A stretch of DNA of 64,000 nt from Athripsodes cinereus (taxonomy: Eukaryota > Arthropoda > Insecta > Trichoptera > Leptoceridae): NCBI GenBank assembly GCA_947579605.1, contig OX388305.1:27727542-27791541 (forward strand), in the 5' to 3' direction. Shown here piece by piece: positions 11,300 to 23,735 of this stretch (its first letter is position 1; each line of letters starts with the position of its first letter). Under the pieces are notes generated by a model that saw nothing but the letters and a program-made list of their open reading frames with translations, was not told the DNA's origin and searched no databases. The translations under genes were made by a program, and so were the position numbers.

Positions 11300-11490
11300 G
11301 TGTTTGAAAAAATAAAAACATTATGCATATTAATTTCAGCGGTGAAGCTTCTCACCCATCCTACGTTTCTTAATTTTTTATTGGTACGGAGAGGACAGTT
11401 TGCATATTTGTTACTTGCTCCTGGTCTACTGGCTACCCAACTTGTGAGATATGCCGTGATGTTATACCAGAGAGTAGTTTATTGATTAAA
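11300..11490 (+). repeat. Family C interspersed repeat
   Basis: It has the family layout in order: TTTGAAAAAATAAAAACATT, CACCCATCCTACGTTTCTTA, GGAGAGGACAGTTTGCATAT, GGTCTACTGGCTACCCAACT, then TTGTGAGATATGCCGTGATG. The last words are the reverse complement of CATCACGGCATATCCCACAA seen in the opposite copies (27,841). It is diverged and non-coding. Confidence 0.65.
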
Positions 11491-13296
11491 ACTATGTAAG
11501 ATAAAAAAGGCATTATATTAAAATTTATTATTATTATTAAAGTTGAGAGGGGTTCAGAAGGAAACTGAATAAACACTTTTTTGTGAGGAGCTTCGGACGA
11601 TAGACACATAATTTGGCGCCCTTGAGACCGTCTTATAATTAAAGAAGGCTTTACTAATTATTGTCTATATATACCTACCGTATTTTACGAGTATGTTGAA
11701 TTGTTCAAACTTTTTTTTAATTTCAGTAGGAGAGTATATTGAGTTGTAGCGATCATTGATATAAGTCAGCATTATTTAAAACATTCAATACAAAGTATTC
11801 TACTGATTGTCACCATTATCATATAAAATATATAAGGTGGTTTCTTTTCTCCATTTTGAAATGACGCGCTCTTATCTCATGTTTCAGTTGAATATTGCCA
11901 GCGCAGCATACCCATTATAGCCTCGCTCCCAAATGATTCCTAATAAAAATGTTAATTCCCCAATTGGACGATTGTTCCGTGGTAATGGCGGTCGTGTGTG
12001 GTGAGGAATGGGAGAAAAGGGGGTTACTTGGTGGAGGCGAGGTTATGAGGGGTGGTATCGGAAGTATCCCAGGGGCGTCTTCAAGTTTTAGCAAAATCAT
12101 CAACACTGCTTGCCACAGAATCTTCTGATAAGACATCCTAGATAACTTGTTACTATCCGAACTAACAAATTACCTACCTGCCTCTACTCATATTATTAGG
12201 TAAGTGCCATACATCACACACTCACTTAATTATGAATGTTTAAATAAGATGTGTACCTATATGTATTTTTACCACTTTAAATTACTTGCATCAGGAGATA
12301 TTTATATCTACTGATTTTTTATACTCTTACAATTTTTTGTGCTTTCTGTTTCAGAAAAAAGTAAAACTTCACGTAAATAATATCTAATTTGATAATTCTG
12401 AACGATTTTTACTTATTTTTTTGGATTTGAAGAATATTTATTTATCTATTATTTAATAAGTAAATGTCAAACGAAGAAACAACAAGGATAGTAATGACAC
12501 AATATCAACATGTTATATTTAAACTTTTAAAATATATTTATTATGATAAAATTATTAAAAATATCTTGATTTCTTGCCACAAGTTTTCAGAAGTAGGTTA
12601 ATGGCTATCAGTTATACTTTTCTTGATGCCATAGTATTCTCGTGAATAAGCCTTGTTTACAAAATAATATTAACTACACAAGTTTTAAACGGTTGATTTA
12701 ATCCCAACTAACTTTCAAATTGGAAAAATATACAATTTATTCATAAAACTTGAAAAAAATCACCAAACAGAGAAATGCGTGCATACTTTTTGTGTTCGAA
12801 AACGAAAATAATAATATTATTATAGGTATAAGAACTAATTACGTCGTTACAGATCTAGATTCGTTAATATTGCTTCCCTCCCCGAACTTTTCTCGAAATA
12901 TTTAAGAATATTAACAACTAAGGACTTTCTCTAAGTGCCAAACTAACGAACGGTCGGTAAGTATGAGCGAGACTTTATGTTCCAATTCTGGCAAGACATA
13001 AAACTTGCGCCTCAAAATGTGATTCTTCTAACTTGATTTTCATTTTAAGATACAGTAACTTGGTATGTACTTATTTTGTGACATACTTTGTACTTGAATG
13101 TGTATCAGCCTACGTGTTTATTAGTTTACTTTTCTGATATAGGTACAAAAGTTACCTTCGAGCAGAATTACACATGCCTTTTAACTTTTATACCATTAGG
13201 TAAAGAGAAGAAAATCATAGGCTGTCGTATTTTTTTTGTTATTATTTTGTTGTTTTATTCACAGTCAAGTACACAGAAGAAATAAAACAATGTTGA
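11491..13296. other. Non-coding DNA with a GC-richer island
   Basis: At 11,915-12,136 a GC-richer block carries a minus-strand frame of 73 codons rich in Pro, Ser and Thr (LITSPPPSNPLFSHSSPHTT). It is not recognised and has no clear splice context. The remainder is AT-rich. The junction to the LINE lies near 13,290. Confidence 0.4.
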
Positions 13297-15495
13297 ATGA
13301 AAGCTAAGAGGATAAAAGTCGAAAAGTTGAATGAGATAGAGTGTAGGGAAAAGTATGAAAGAGAAACATGTATGAAATTTGATGCAAATGAAGGTAATGA
13401 TTTGAATGTAGATGAGAGATGGAGTGTGATGAAACAAGTGCTAGTAGACTGTGCAAAAGATATCTGTGGAGAAACTGTGATTGGACGGAAAAAAGGCGAT
13501 GCATGGTGGGATGATGATGTTAAAGACGCAGTTATGAAAAAGAAGAATGCATGGAAGGGTGTGCTAGCCTCACGTAATCTAGATCAAGGAAAAATTGAGA
13601 GTGCTAGAGAAGTATACAAGGAATGTAAGAAAGCTGTAAAGGAACTGATAAAGGAAAAAAAGAAATTAGTAGATGAAGCAGAGTGTAAGAAATTGTCTGA
13701 TAATGTGAAAGAAAATATGAAAATATTTTGGAAAGAAGTTAAGCGTAAAAGAAGCAACAATGAGGTGAATAGTATGAATGCGATTAGAAATAAAGAGGGA
13801 TGTATGTTGATGAATGGTGTTGACGTTGTGAATAGATGGAAAGAATATTTTGAGGAGCTGTTTGAAAGTGGAGGTGAATGTCCAAGCCAGAACAGTGAAA
13901 GGGAAAACGCAAATGAAACAAGGGATGAAGAAATAACTATGGATGAGATTAAGAATGCATTGAAGAAAGCAAAGAATGGCAAAGCGGTTGGATATGATAT
14001 GATCTCTACGGAATTCATCAGTATGAGTGGGCTGAGGACTCTCGAATGGTGTCATGCACTCTTTAACCAGTGTTGGAGGGAAGGTTGCACGCCAGAAGAC
14101 TGGCGAAAAGCTGTGATATGCCCTCTATACAAAGGAAAGGGGTCAAGACTAGAATGCGGGAGTTATCGGGCTATCAGTCTGCTGAGCTCGGTGGGGAAGC
14201 TGTATGCAAGAATATTGATTGAAAGAGTTCGAAAAGTAACTGAGACGAATGTATGGGATGTGCAAGGTGCCTTTCAGAGTGGTAGAGGATGTGTGGACCA
14301 GATTTTCTCCCTGCGAATGGTGACAGAGAAGCTCCTGGAGAAACACCAGAAGCTTTTCTGCGCGTTTGTTGATCTTGAAAAGGCTTATGATAGAGTAGAT
14401 CGTGAGAAAATGTGGCAAGTACTATCAATGTGTGGGGTGGGTAGTCAGCTAATTCGCGCCATTGCGTCCCTATATACAGGAAGTTCTGCGTGTGTTAGAG
14501 TGAACAATAACCTGTCGGAATGGTTCACACTGACAAAAGGAGTGAAACAAGGGTGCGTTATGTCGCCATGGCTTTATAACCTATACATTGATCATTGTAT
14601 TCGTCCATTGAAAGAAATGAATGTAGGTGTTGATATGAATGGGATGAATGTAAGAGCGTTAATGTTTGCCGATGATTTGGTATTGATGGCTGAAAGTGAA
14701 AGTGATCTACAGCGAATGATGACGTGTGTGTATGACAATTGTGCGATTAATGGATTGAGAATGAATGCAAAAAAGACAAAAATTATGGTGTTTGAAAGAG
14801 GAAGTGAGAGAACAGTATGCCAGGTGATGATTGACAACGAAGTGTTAGAGCAAGTTGACGAATGTGTGTACTTAGGTAGCTTGTTCACGAGAGATGGGAA
14901 GTGTGAAAGCGATATTGAAAGGAGAAAAGTTGCTGGCAATAAGGTAAATGGTGCAATCCGACCAATAATTGCAAATAGAAACATATCCACCACAGCTAAA
15001 AGGTTGGTGCACTCTGCTATCTTAGTGCCAACACTTATGTATGCAAGTGAGACGTGGACATGGTTAAAGAAGGATGAAAGTGGCATAAATGCAGTGGAAA
15101 TGAGATCGTTGAGAAGGATGTGTGGTAAAAGTCTGAGAGATCGTGTGCGTAACATTGATATACGAAAGGAATGTGGAATGAAAGTTGGTGTAATAACAAG
15201 GATGAATGTAAATAAGTTAAGATGGTTTGGGCACGTGGAAAGAATGAATGAGGACAGAATGACTAAGAAGATATATTTGTCTGAGAGGAATGGTGCTCGG
15301 AGACGTGGACGTCCGAGGATTAAATGGCAAGATCATTTAAATCAAATCCTACAGGACGGTCACGTGTTGAGCACATTGAACAGGAGAGCATGCATGAGGA
15401 ATTGTATGACAGTGACGGAAGCGAAAGATGTATGCAAAGATAGAAGGAAGTGGCGCTCGATCCTTTCTGCCTACCCCGCGAGGGAAGCGGCGTGA
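13297..15495 (+). CDS. RTE-like LINE reverse transcriptase, 5'-truncated
   Basis: This is an uninterrupted 732-codon frame for the reverse transcriptase of an RTE-type non-LTR retrotransposon, the enzyme that copies element RNA at the nicked target site. The linker after the endonuclease covers about residues 1-215. The core covers about 225-500: GKAVGYDMISTEF (228-240), SYRAISLLSSVGK (289-301), motif A FVDLEKAYD with Asp359, motif B GVKQGCVMSPWLYNLYID (415-432) and the catalytic FADD box (457-460). The tail has MYASETWTW (581-589), LRWFGHVERM (641-650) and GRPRIKWQDHL (671-681). The apurinic endonuclease that should precede it is absent, and TGA lies immediately upstream of the first ATG in frame. 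The copy is therefore 5'-truncated and its ATG probably not a native start. It lacks internal stops, so it is young. A TATG-rich tail follows. RTE is the favoured clade; a close relative is possible. Confidence 0.9.
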   Translation: MKAKRIKVEKLNEIECREKYERETCMKFDANEGNDLNVDERWSVMKQVLVDCAKDICGETVIGRKKGDAWWDDDVKDAVMKKKNAWKGVLASRNLDQGKIESAREVYKECKKAVKELIKEKKKLVDEAECKKLSDNVKENMKIFWKEVKRKRSNNEVNSMNAIRNKEGCMLMNGVDVVNRWKEYFEELFESGGECPSQNSERENANETRDEEITMDEIKNALKKAKNGKAVGYDMISTEFISMSGLRTLEWCHALFNQCWREGCTPEDWRKAVICPLYKGKGSRLECGSYRAISLLSSVGKLYARILIERVRKVTETNVWDVQGAFQSGRGCVDQIFSLRMVTEKLLEKHQKLFCAFVDLEKAYDRVDREKMWQVLSMCGVGSQLIRAIASLYTGSSACVRVNNNLSEWFTLTKGVKQGCVMSPWLYNLYIDHCIRPLKEMNVGVDMNGMNVRALMFADDLVLMAESESDLQRMMTCVYDNCAINGLRMNAKKTKIMVFERGSERTVCQVMIDNEVLEQVDECVYLGSLFTRDGKCESDIERRKVAGNKVNGAIRPIIANRNISTTAKRLVHSAILVPTLMYASETWTWLKKDESGINAVEMRSLRRMCGKSLRDRVRNIDIRKECGMKVGVITRMNVNKLRWFGHVERMNEDRMTKKIYLSERNGARRRGRPRIKWQDHLNQILQDGHVLSTLNRRACMRNCMTVTEAKDVCKDRRKWRSILSAYPAREAA

Positions 15496-15525
15496 TGGTA
15501 TGTATGTATGTATGGATGAATGATT
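15496..15525 (+). repeat. 3' microsatellite tail of the LINE
   Basis: The stop codon is followed at once by TGGTATGTATGTATGTATGG and ATGAATGA. RTE-type elements commonly end in short tandem repeats instead of poly-A, and this marks the 3' end of the 13.3 kb insertion. Confidence 0.75.
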
Positions 15526-16737
15526 TTGCAGTGCGATGATAATCACTATGTAGTTAACGATTATTGTTTCATCATAATGTTTAATTCTTGAAAATTTAAG
15601 ATATATCTAAGAATTATATTTTTTTTTTATATAATCCACTAATTTCTACTGAATATGAAAGAAATACGATAACTACGAAACTGCGAGTATAAAATTGAAA
15701 TGAATTAAATTTAATGTTAATTAAACATAGAAAACATCTAGAATGAATAAAAAATTGAATTTGAATGTTCAACTGCAGGAATTTTTATCCTAATATGGAA
15801 AGTATTTTTTTTTTCAAATTCCTGCATCTGAAAGTAGTTTGTGTTCTTATTTCAAAAAACAAAAAAAAAAAACAATTTCTATTCACTTCATGAAGTCGTT
15901 ATAAAATATGAAAGTATTTTATTACAAGACAAGGCTTTTTAATGATTGTTACAGAATATTATTGAAAATTTTGGAATTTATTGATATGGGCTTGGGGCAA
16001 AGGATTATATTCAAGAAGTTTCAGCAAAACTTTCAACAATAAAGGGATGTATATTCCTATAAAATTCAGGTTCATTTGGAAAAATATAAGAGGATTGAGT
16101 GAGTAACAACGAATGCCGATAGTTACAAATACTGAAGAAATGGTTTCTCTAACTTAGAAATGTTTATTGAAATAATTTACAATTTTGGTTATGTTTTCAA
16201 ACAAACTTTTTGTAATAATGATTATGTTTCTTTGATTTGATTCTATATTTTGAAGTTATTTTTAATGAAAATTAAAGAATATATAATCATTTGATGGAAC
16301 CGTGAACATTTTCTACTGGTAGTAAAAATCGAAACTTACTTGTACACTTTTTAAGCATCATTTGAATCCATATTATACTCGTGAGTTGAGTATCAAGTAG
16401 AGACATTAGTGTATTGGGTGTTAGGTATAGGTTTATAATGGTATATAACGCGTAAAGCAGTAGGAACACTCAGCTGATACAACTCGCTCTCCTTATATTA
16501 TTGCGTATTCCATTAAAACTTGGGCAATAAAGACACAGCTTTCAAGCATTTACGTACAAAAGATAACATATTATCGCCGTCATTTAGTTTCCCGTTTCTA
16601 TGACAAACACATTCACAGATAAAGGAGATGTTGCAACACAAGATCCGGCTTACATAATATATTGATTTGAATTTATTCATTAAATAAATATTTTTTATTC
16701 ACACCTGTTATATGCAAACCAAATTATTACTACTTCT
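15526..16737. other. AT-rich DNA, no gene seen
   Basis: No supportable coding region, RNA or repeat boundary was found. Homopolymer A and T runs are common. Confidence 0.55.
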
Positions 16738-16830
16738 ATATCATCAAGGCACATCCTATAAGTGGGGTAGCCACCGGACTAACTGGAAAACGAAAAAACA
16801 TGCAGATTGCCCTCCGAGTGTTTTTATTAC
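16738..16830 (-). repeat. Family C interspersed repeat, end fragment
   Basis: ATCATCAAGGCACATCCTAT, AAGTGGGGTAGCCACCGGAC and ACATGCAGATTGCC match the start of the opposite-orientation family C copy at 27,841 (ATCACGGCATATCCCACAAG, TGGGGTAGCCAGCAGACC). About 90 bases remain. Confidence 0.6.
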
Positions 16831-19059
16831 TATTTGTATTCCTTTATTTTATAAACATATTTTTCTTTCCCTAAATCGTTTTTTTCCAAAATTTTCTTCG
16901 CCCAAAATGAAAAAAGGAAAATAAGTTAATAAAAATTTAATTAAAATTAAGTAGGTACTTGTGGAGTTTTGATTAAAATAGGTGAATAACATTAAAATGA
17001 TATAACAATATATTGCAGGTGTATTGTAAGTGTATACTTATTAATTTGATTAGTTATGTGTTAATTTTTTGTTATAATTATGTCTTATTTGATTCAATAT
17101 TCAACAGCACCTTAAGAAGAAGTAAAGTCTACCGCATTAATTATTCACTAACTTATAAGTCTGTTTTTATTCCCATAAAGAAATACAAGAAGTCGATTGC
17201 ATAAATTATTACATCGTAAATTATGTTTAAACCAGGTTTCAAATCAAACAGATTAGTGAATAAAGTTTGGTAATTGAGGTACTAATAATTTATAGGCCAA
17301 TTAATAAATTCAGAATTTCTGATCACTTTACTAATCCGTCATTAAATTGTTTAGGTTTTGTTATATTGCAAATAAAGTCTTATTTGTTCATTGGTATCGA
17401 TATAGATATCTTTAAAATAAGCTTCGGTTAAAGTTTATTTTAAAAGGGTAAATATGGTAATTAAATAATATTATGTTCGGTAATAATGGTATGAGTTAGC
17501 CTTTTATTGCGTAAAATTTCATTCGAAGTCATAAAATAAAGTGGCATTTTCTCTCTAATAAACGCAGGGAATTCGCAAAGTTGCTCAGCAAAGTAATATT
17601 TCCACCAAATGTGATATCTTTTGTAGAAATAACGTCTTTATTGGCCAGTAATTGGCTCTACAGAGTGGTGAACCCCACTATGGGAGATATTGGAGGTATA
17701 TATAAATCTATACATATAACCCACCCTTCATAAATATAATACATTCTAAGATCTAGGTGGGTTAGCATCTTCTAATATAACAGTTGATAAGTACGATTTC
17801 GGACCCAACAAACTACACGTACTAAATTTGGAGACGGGAAACAATAAGTTTTGTACCTACTTTTCTTTATGATATTGAGATAACACGAGATAAATTGTAA
17901 AACAAGAAAAAAGTTACGAAACACCTCCCACGGCCAACGAAAATAGGATGCTAGTTAAACTTAATAATAAAAACAAAATAAAATTAAACTTTGTAGTTAT
18001 AATTGATTCGTATGATTTTTTTGCACAACACATGAGCGATTTGGGACCCAAAATGGATTAATTCAAAAAAAAAATTTACTAAGTAGGTATTCAATAATAT
18101 TCTTGTTGTCGAGTTATTTTAAACTGATTTTTTAAATTGTCCAATTCTATGAAATTTGAGTGAAAAATAACGAAGAAAAACAATGCTAGTATGAAAATCG
18201 ATCTAAACCTAATAAGTTTTTATACTCTAATGTCATTTTATTACAAACGGATCTGTCCACTGTGTAATTTATTTCATCGATAAACTCGTACAGTAAATAG
18301 CAGTGAAAATAATGATGGGATGAAGTAAATAAACACAATGTAGTATTTGTTATCATAATATTATGTAAATGAAGATTTTTCACTGCATGAACTTACCTAC
18401 ATAGTTATAAACTGTGTAGAATGATATAGCTTTTGTGTCAGTTTCTAATAAAATGCTAGAATATCAGAAATGGTCGTATAAAATTTAATACAAAATGTTA
18501 TGCACACTCTTACACGCTGATGTAAAAACTCTCATGTTGAAAGTGTGAAGCGAAAAATGATAATACAAGAGAAAAACTTTTGTATTGATGATATCAATTT
18601 GCTTAAGTAATATGTAAAGTTTGCGAAGGAAATGACCAAAGTTCTTTCAACAATCCCATATCACAGCTAAGTGAGTCTTTACTATTGCATACTTGTGAAC
18701 TTTTCCCATTTTGTTTATGAATTTAAGATGAGGTATAGGTAGCTTGGAATTTTGCAGACTAAACTTTGAATAGATACAGTAAATAAAAATAAATGATATA
18801 TGTGTAGGTATCAACCAGCAAGCATGTATTACGAATGTATTCACTTATTCTTCACAATCTTATACCTTATCTATATAGAGTCTAAATCTTATGCACTTAT
18901 ACCTCGAGATGTGCTCTTCCTTATATCATTTCAAGATATATTTGTGTTTTTATTATGTCTCTCACCAAAATTATCATGCATTATTATATTTCACTTACGA
19001 TTATAATATTTTTTTTGTTTTTTTTTTACCATTTTATCTACACTTCACCCTCGTGCTGC
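16831..19059. other. AT-rich DNA, no gene seen
   Basis: Short frames at 17,013, 18,186, 18,647 and 18,800 are low-complexity and unrecognised. A somewhat less AT-rich block at about 17,540-17,720 shows no coding frame. Confidence 0.5.
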
Positions 19060-19460
19060 ATTACAGGTGGGGTAAGCAGAAAGAACGAAACGCTATATTG
19101 ATCTAACATAACATATTTCTTCGATTCGTCCTCCTACACCCAATTTTTCATATAACTCTGATTTCTCTTACTCAAAATACGGCCGTTCATAAGTATTTGA
19201 TCCACGTGGCCAATCCACATACATAGTTCTTGGACGTCCATGTTTTTTCACACTCTCTCTCTCACAAATAGACCCTTTTTGTCATCTTTTCATCATCCTT
19301 TTCTCCATCTCCAGTCCTAACCATCGCAATTAATTTTTGCGCATTCTATCCAAAGCACTCCTTTCACATCCATTTTCCTAATTTAGGTACTCATTCTATC
19401 TCGCAATATTTTACTAACCATCCTTCTCAGCGATCGCATTTCCACAATATTAATTATTCC
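19060..19460 (-). pseudogene. Decayed RTE-like LINE 3' end
   Basis: The block parallels the minus-strand fragment at 28,270-28,675 word for word in places: GGGGTAAGCAGAAAGAACG against GTGGTAGGCAGGGAGAACG, CACCCAATTTTTCATA against CACCCAGCCGTC, TTGGACGTCCATG against TTTGGACGTCCGC, and CTCAGCGATCGCATTTCCAC against TTTGCATTTCCACAG. It therefore corresponds to the C-terminal part of an RTE-type reverse transcriptase and its 3' untranslated end. Frames are destroyed by many indels. Confidence 0.6.
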
Positions 19461-19802
19461 TCTTTTGTGCTTCTTCAACCACGTCCGAAGTTCGCTTGTA
19501 TTACTTAAGTGCCGATGCCAGAATTGTATTTTGCATCAGCATTTACGCCATGTTCAACTTATTGACATTGCAAACAATCAAATAATATTCTAAAATTGTA
19601 TCTTCCAAATTTCTGGAGGGAGAAGATTTCGTTAACAAGTGGGTGTATTTTTTAAACTTGATCTGTTTCGTAAGTATTACCGACTAGATCGATATTAATC
19701 GATTAAAAGGTATTCACCTGAACGAAGAGAATCATAATACAAACCTTGATGGTGGACGTACTTAAGGCTTCTTTGTTTTCAAGCATTTAGGTCTATATAT
19801 TG
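19461..19802. other. AT-rich spacer, no gene seen
   Basis: Nothing recognisable apart from possible further decay of the adjacent LINE piece. Confidence 0.5.
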
Positions 19803-19932
19803 GGTTAGTTGGAAGATATCGCGTCCCTGCGATAAACTCGCCCATTGTGCAAAATTATTCGTTTATACCATGTAACTTTATCATTTGTATCCATATATTT
19901 TGTACAATAATGTTTATTATTATTATTATTAT
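19803..19932 (+). repeat. Family B retroposon-like repeat
   Basis: GGTTAGTTGGAAGATATCGC, CTGCGATAAACTCGCCCATT and TTGTACAATAATG are followed by a (TTA)n tail at about 19,915-19,932. Full layout of the family is visible in the plus orientation. Confidence 0.7.
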
Positions 19933-21430
19933 ATATTACTATATATAACGGGTTCAGGGATACATATTGATTGACGTTATCGAATAAAAAGAAATATTTT
20001 TGCCTGGTAAGTTAAAATGAGAAATATTTGATTGAATCAGGTACACTTTGTATAATTATCATGTATTGTTAATAGGTAGGTACCTACATGTAATACGACC
20101 TATAAAATATATTATTCTTGTTTACAGACTAATAATTAATGATTTTCACTGAGTAAAGTACATATGTATTGTTAACTAGATTGCAACATACTACAAGCTC
20201 TTTGTTTGTTTTGTACCCTTATCTCACCTCTAAATCACATTATGGTATTAATTCCTATATTGGTAATTTAATCACCGCGTTTCATACAACTAATAACAAC
20301 TAAAGTACTCACAAAGCAACTACTTTATTTAAACTCGGCTTTACTCACCGAACAATAAATTCATAATTTTATATTCATCTTCTTCCTCTTGTTAAAAATG
20401 GAATGGGAGCTTATTACACCAAAGTAGATAAGTTTCTCCAGCAATTCCTATCAATTTCTGTTTCTATGACATAATATATAGCCAATCCTTTCAACATTCA
20501 TACATTCTAAGTAAACCTTCTCACAAAATGCCAAATAAGTATGAGTCAGTATAAATAAGGCAAATGACTTTTTGATATAATTACGGACATGGATTTCCCC
20601 TCTGTAAAAAGCATTTAAAATATCATGCCTGAGCTTATTAAAAAGCTCTATTTGTTATGAAAGAAGGTATTTACATGTTTTCAAGATTTATATAAAGTTT
20701 TCTGATACTTTCACATTGCCACTAATATCTTTAATTAGAAACAAATACCATAGCTTTCCAGAAGTATGTTCAAAGGATACGAATTTTCGAAAAAACACAA
20801 TAGTACATTAATTTATAAATGCCTACTTCTACACCACTACGGGATCTTTCAGAAGCGGGATAACTTTTAACAAATATTCTGATCATCCTCATAAAATAAG
20901 ACATTTTAAATAAATGGGAAACCTCATTGAAGATGTTCAATATTTATTTAGTAAATACAGTTGTAAAGTACATATTATTATAAACAAATATATTAACAAA
21001 CATACATATCTACAAACCAACTAAAATATTTATATTTTATGCGGGAAATATCCGTCTAGAATTCAATGCTAGTTGTTAGTTAGTTTTGTTGTAGAGAGAT
21101 GGGTGGGTATTGTATCACATACCCGTACACCTACCTATTGTTGACTGTGATTATAATAACTTGTCAGAATGTATACTGTACATATGCACAATACATATAA
21201 TGTACACGTGTACAATACTTATAGTGTACATTTCCCTGTTATTAGGAGATATAAAGCGTCGAATAAGTGGTAATTTATTCCTATCTAAATGTTACCGTGT
21301 CATGTGAGCATTTAACAATATAAATATATACGTTTTACATGTTTATATGCTGTACAGACCACATGGTGCCCTCCTATTCTGACTATAATATGAACTGTCT
21401 AGTATTATATTAATTATTTTTTACTATATG
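19933..21430. other. AT-rich DNA, no gene seen
   Basis: No coding frame or repeat boundary supported. Note short ACGTGTACAATA/TGTACATA palindromic words at about 21,175-21,230. Confidence 0.5.
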
Positions 21431-21530
21431 CGTTAGTTGGAAGATATCGCTTCTGCGATAAACTCGCCGATTGTACAATTTCTTTTATTTTATACATTTA
21501 TAAATATTTATTTTTTATTTTATTTATTTA
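21431..21530 (+). repeat. Family B repeat, possibly split
   Basis: GTTAGTTGGAAGATATCGCT and TGCGATAAACTCGCCGATTG mark the start. The expected end (ATTGTGCAATAAG plus a TTATTATTATT tail) appears only at 21,846-21,877. About 300 bases of AT-rich DNA (with TTCCAATAAGAAAACA occurring twice near 21,655-21,690) may have been inserted between the halves. Confidence 0.55.
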
Positions 21531-21939
21531 TTTAATCAAGTTATAAAGATAACATTTAATTTTACAACTTAAAATAACCTTATGATTAACTACCATTATT
21601 ATACTTATTTTCTATTTCAATTATCTTAAATTATGAATCAACTTTAATAAAACATTCCAATAAGAAAACAATACATTCCAATAAGAAAACAAAAATCAGT
21701 CTGATATTATTTAAGCCATACGAATTAAACTAGAAACAATCTACATAATTAAAGTTTAATAAGAATAATAAATAAACTCCATTAGGAGATAAGATACAAA
21801 ATATATTCACATTCTATTGGTTTTGTCAAATTTCAAAAATCTATGTATTGTGCAATAAGTTTATTATTATTATTATCCCAGTGAAGAACAGACCCCCCAC
21901 TATTTTTGTAAGAGTATAAAATGCATGTATTCGTAAAAC

Positions 21940-22110
21940 ATCACGTTTTAAGATATTAATCATTTTCAGTTCGGCGTTGAGGTTTTCCACCCTCTCTGTA
22001 TATCTCAACTTTTATTGTTATAGGAAGAACGACTTGCATATTTATTACGAGCAGTTGGTCCTCTCGCTGACTTACTTGTGAGAGGTGCCATGATGGGATA
22101 GATGGATTTT
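21940..22110 (+). repeat. Family C interspersed repeat
   Basis: TTTCAGTTCGGCGTTGAGGT, CACCCTCTCTGTATATCT, GAAGAACGACTTGCATATTT, AGTTGGTCCTCTCGCTGACT and TGTGAGAGGTGCCATGATGG follow the family order seen at 11,300 and 40,620. Confidence 0.6.
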
Positions 22111-22162
22111 TAGCTCATGATATACTTTTGATATACCTACTTTAAGAATTGAAGACTCTTTC

Positions 22163-22480
22163 CCATACCCGGATATCTCAGAAGTCGGGGGACTTCTATT
22201 TATCCGCTCTTCTAAGCAAAACTTTTGTCCTCACGGGCGGGCCCTATTGGGCAGCCTGAAGGGCTGGCCGGCCTCTCAGGAGGATAAAATGCATCAATCA
22301 CAACCGAATCAAACATAATGAATAACAACAAATATACAAAGCTTAACAACAATGAACCGACAAAAACCCAAAAAAAATAACAAGCAAGCACAATATTATT
22401 AATGATTATAACAATACAGTATCTAATTTGAACCAGAGGCCGAAATAAGGTGTCCAGAGACTTGTTGTTGGGCTTTCAAA
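22163..22480 (+). repeat. Family D repeat, uninterrupted copy
   Basis: It starts with CCCGGATATCTCAGAAGTCG and CTTCTATTTATCCGCTC, continues TCACGGGCGGGCCCTATTGG and GCAGCCTGAAGGGCTGGCCG, and ends around AGGTGTCCAGAGACTTG. It serves as the empty-site reference for MITE 1, because the AGCCTGAAGGG word is not split here. No coding frame. Confidence 0.65.
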
Positions 22481-23563
22481 AGGTGAGACCTATTTTAATA
22501 ATAAGAAAATTTACTAATTTCTTTATTAATTTGTACCATTTTTTTCCAGTTGATAACTTAAAATATTTTGTTGTTGCATGCATTTCGCAGTATACTCGTA
22601 TTACCACCACGATAAATAAGTTATATGATTTTAAAGATTGTTAGTTACCCTGTCTGCTTATCAACAAAGTTATATATTTGTTCATGGCACAATGTAATAT
22701 TGAACCAATTTTATTCAATTACTTAATTCATTATAACAATATATCTCTATAAAGGTGAAAAAAAACAAATAATAAACCAAGTACAAATCAATATTACATT
22801 TAATTTTTTTAGGTTCTCCTGACAGTACTTACTGGTATGAGGAGAAATCAACAAATTTCGTTTTAATACGATTAAGAGTATTGGACACTTATCAATTTCA
22901 GCAATAGAAATCCAACTACAAACATTTTTATGAGAATGTTAAAAGGAAATCATCAGTGAATTGAGTAGAATAATATTTTCGTAGCGTTGTATTCAAAACA
23001 ATTTTAATTACATTATCTCTTCTTTCTTAGATTCTTTTATTTAACAAACATCAAATTTAAGTAAAAAAACAAACACAATATTTTGCCATTCTAAAATGAT
23101 TATGTTGTTTTATTCGTATGTTATTTTTTTTATTGTTTCACAGAAAAATGTAAAAAATGACAGCTCTTTGAAACTGATGAAATTGTTTCAAGATGTGAGA
23201 GAATTTCAGTACAATAACCTCACCAAGAATTACATAATTATTTCCATAATGACATAACACAAATAATAATAATAATATTAATAAAATTATTATACCTAAC
23301 AAGAGTATGTAGGTATGTGTACACCCTTGTGAATATTTATGTGGACAAAGCAATTGTAAGTTTTACTAAAGAGTTTACTTGAAATTTTGTAATAATAACA
23401 TATTGGTACCTAATTATTGTAATGAAAATTCGAATTCAATCATCAAGACTGGGTTAGTAGTAATAATAATAAGAATGCAATTACATAACAAACAATAGAT
23501 ATCACCATCCAAAATCCGCGAGGGAAAGGTTGACTCTGCCTATAAATATTCTTGAACATATTT
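22481..23563. other. AT-rich DNA, no gene seen
   Basis: Low-complexity sequence without recognisable features. Confidence 0.55.
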
Positions 23564-23735
23564 GAGTTCGTCGGTAGCCTGGAGGTAGAGTCTCGGCCTC
23601 GTGAACAAGGGGTCCGTGGTTCGATACCAGGTGCCGGCAAACTCCCCTTTCACGACACAAGCTTTTAGTAGCTTACTGTGAAAGGTGTTTAAGGTTGTAT
23701 TTGGGGTTATAATAAAAACCCAGATATATCTTTTA
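23564..23735 (+). repeat. tRNA-derived SINE, near full length
   Basis: The head GAGTTCGTCGGTAGCCTGGA holds an A-box-like TAGCCTGGAGG. GGTTCGATACC is an exact B-box, so the internal pol III promoter looks intact. The body (TTTCACGACACAAGCTTTTA, ACTGTGAAAGGTG, TTGTATTTGGG) ends ACCCAGATATATC plus a T/A-rich tail. Six copies are seen in the window (also 30,881, 39,235, 42,694, 59,305 and 63,411). The apparent reading frame MPAPGIEPRTPCSRG on the minus strand is the SINE, not a gene. Confidence 0.85.

Noticed and set aside
13584..15155. Minus-strand frames of up to 187 codons
   Set aside because: They lie antisense to the reverse transcriptase frame, have Ser/Leu/Phe-rich shadow composition and carry no domain.
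23443..23640. Minus frame starting MPAPGIEPRTPCSRG
   Set aside because: It is the antisense reading of the tRNA-derived SINE, which recurs five more times in the window.
23570..23640. Possible tRNA gene
   Set aside because: The B-box is exact, but the cloverleaf does not close and the unit has a SINE body and tail and is repeated.
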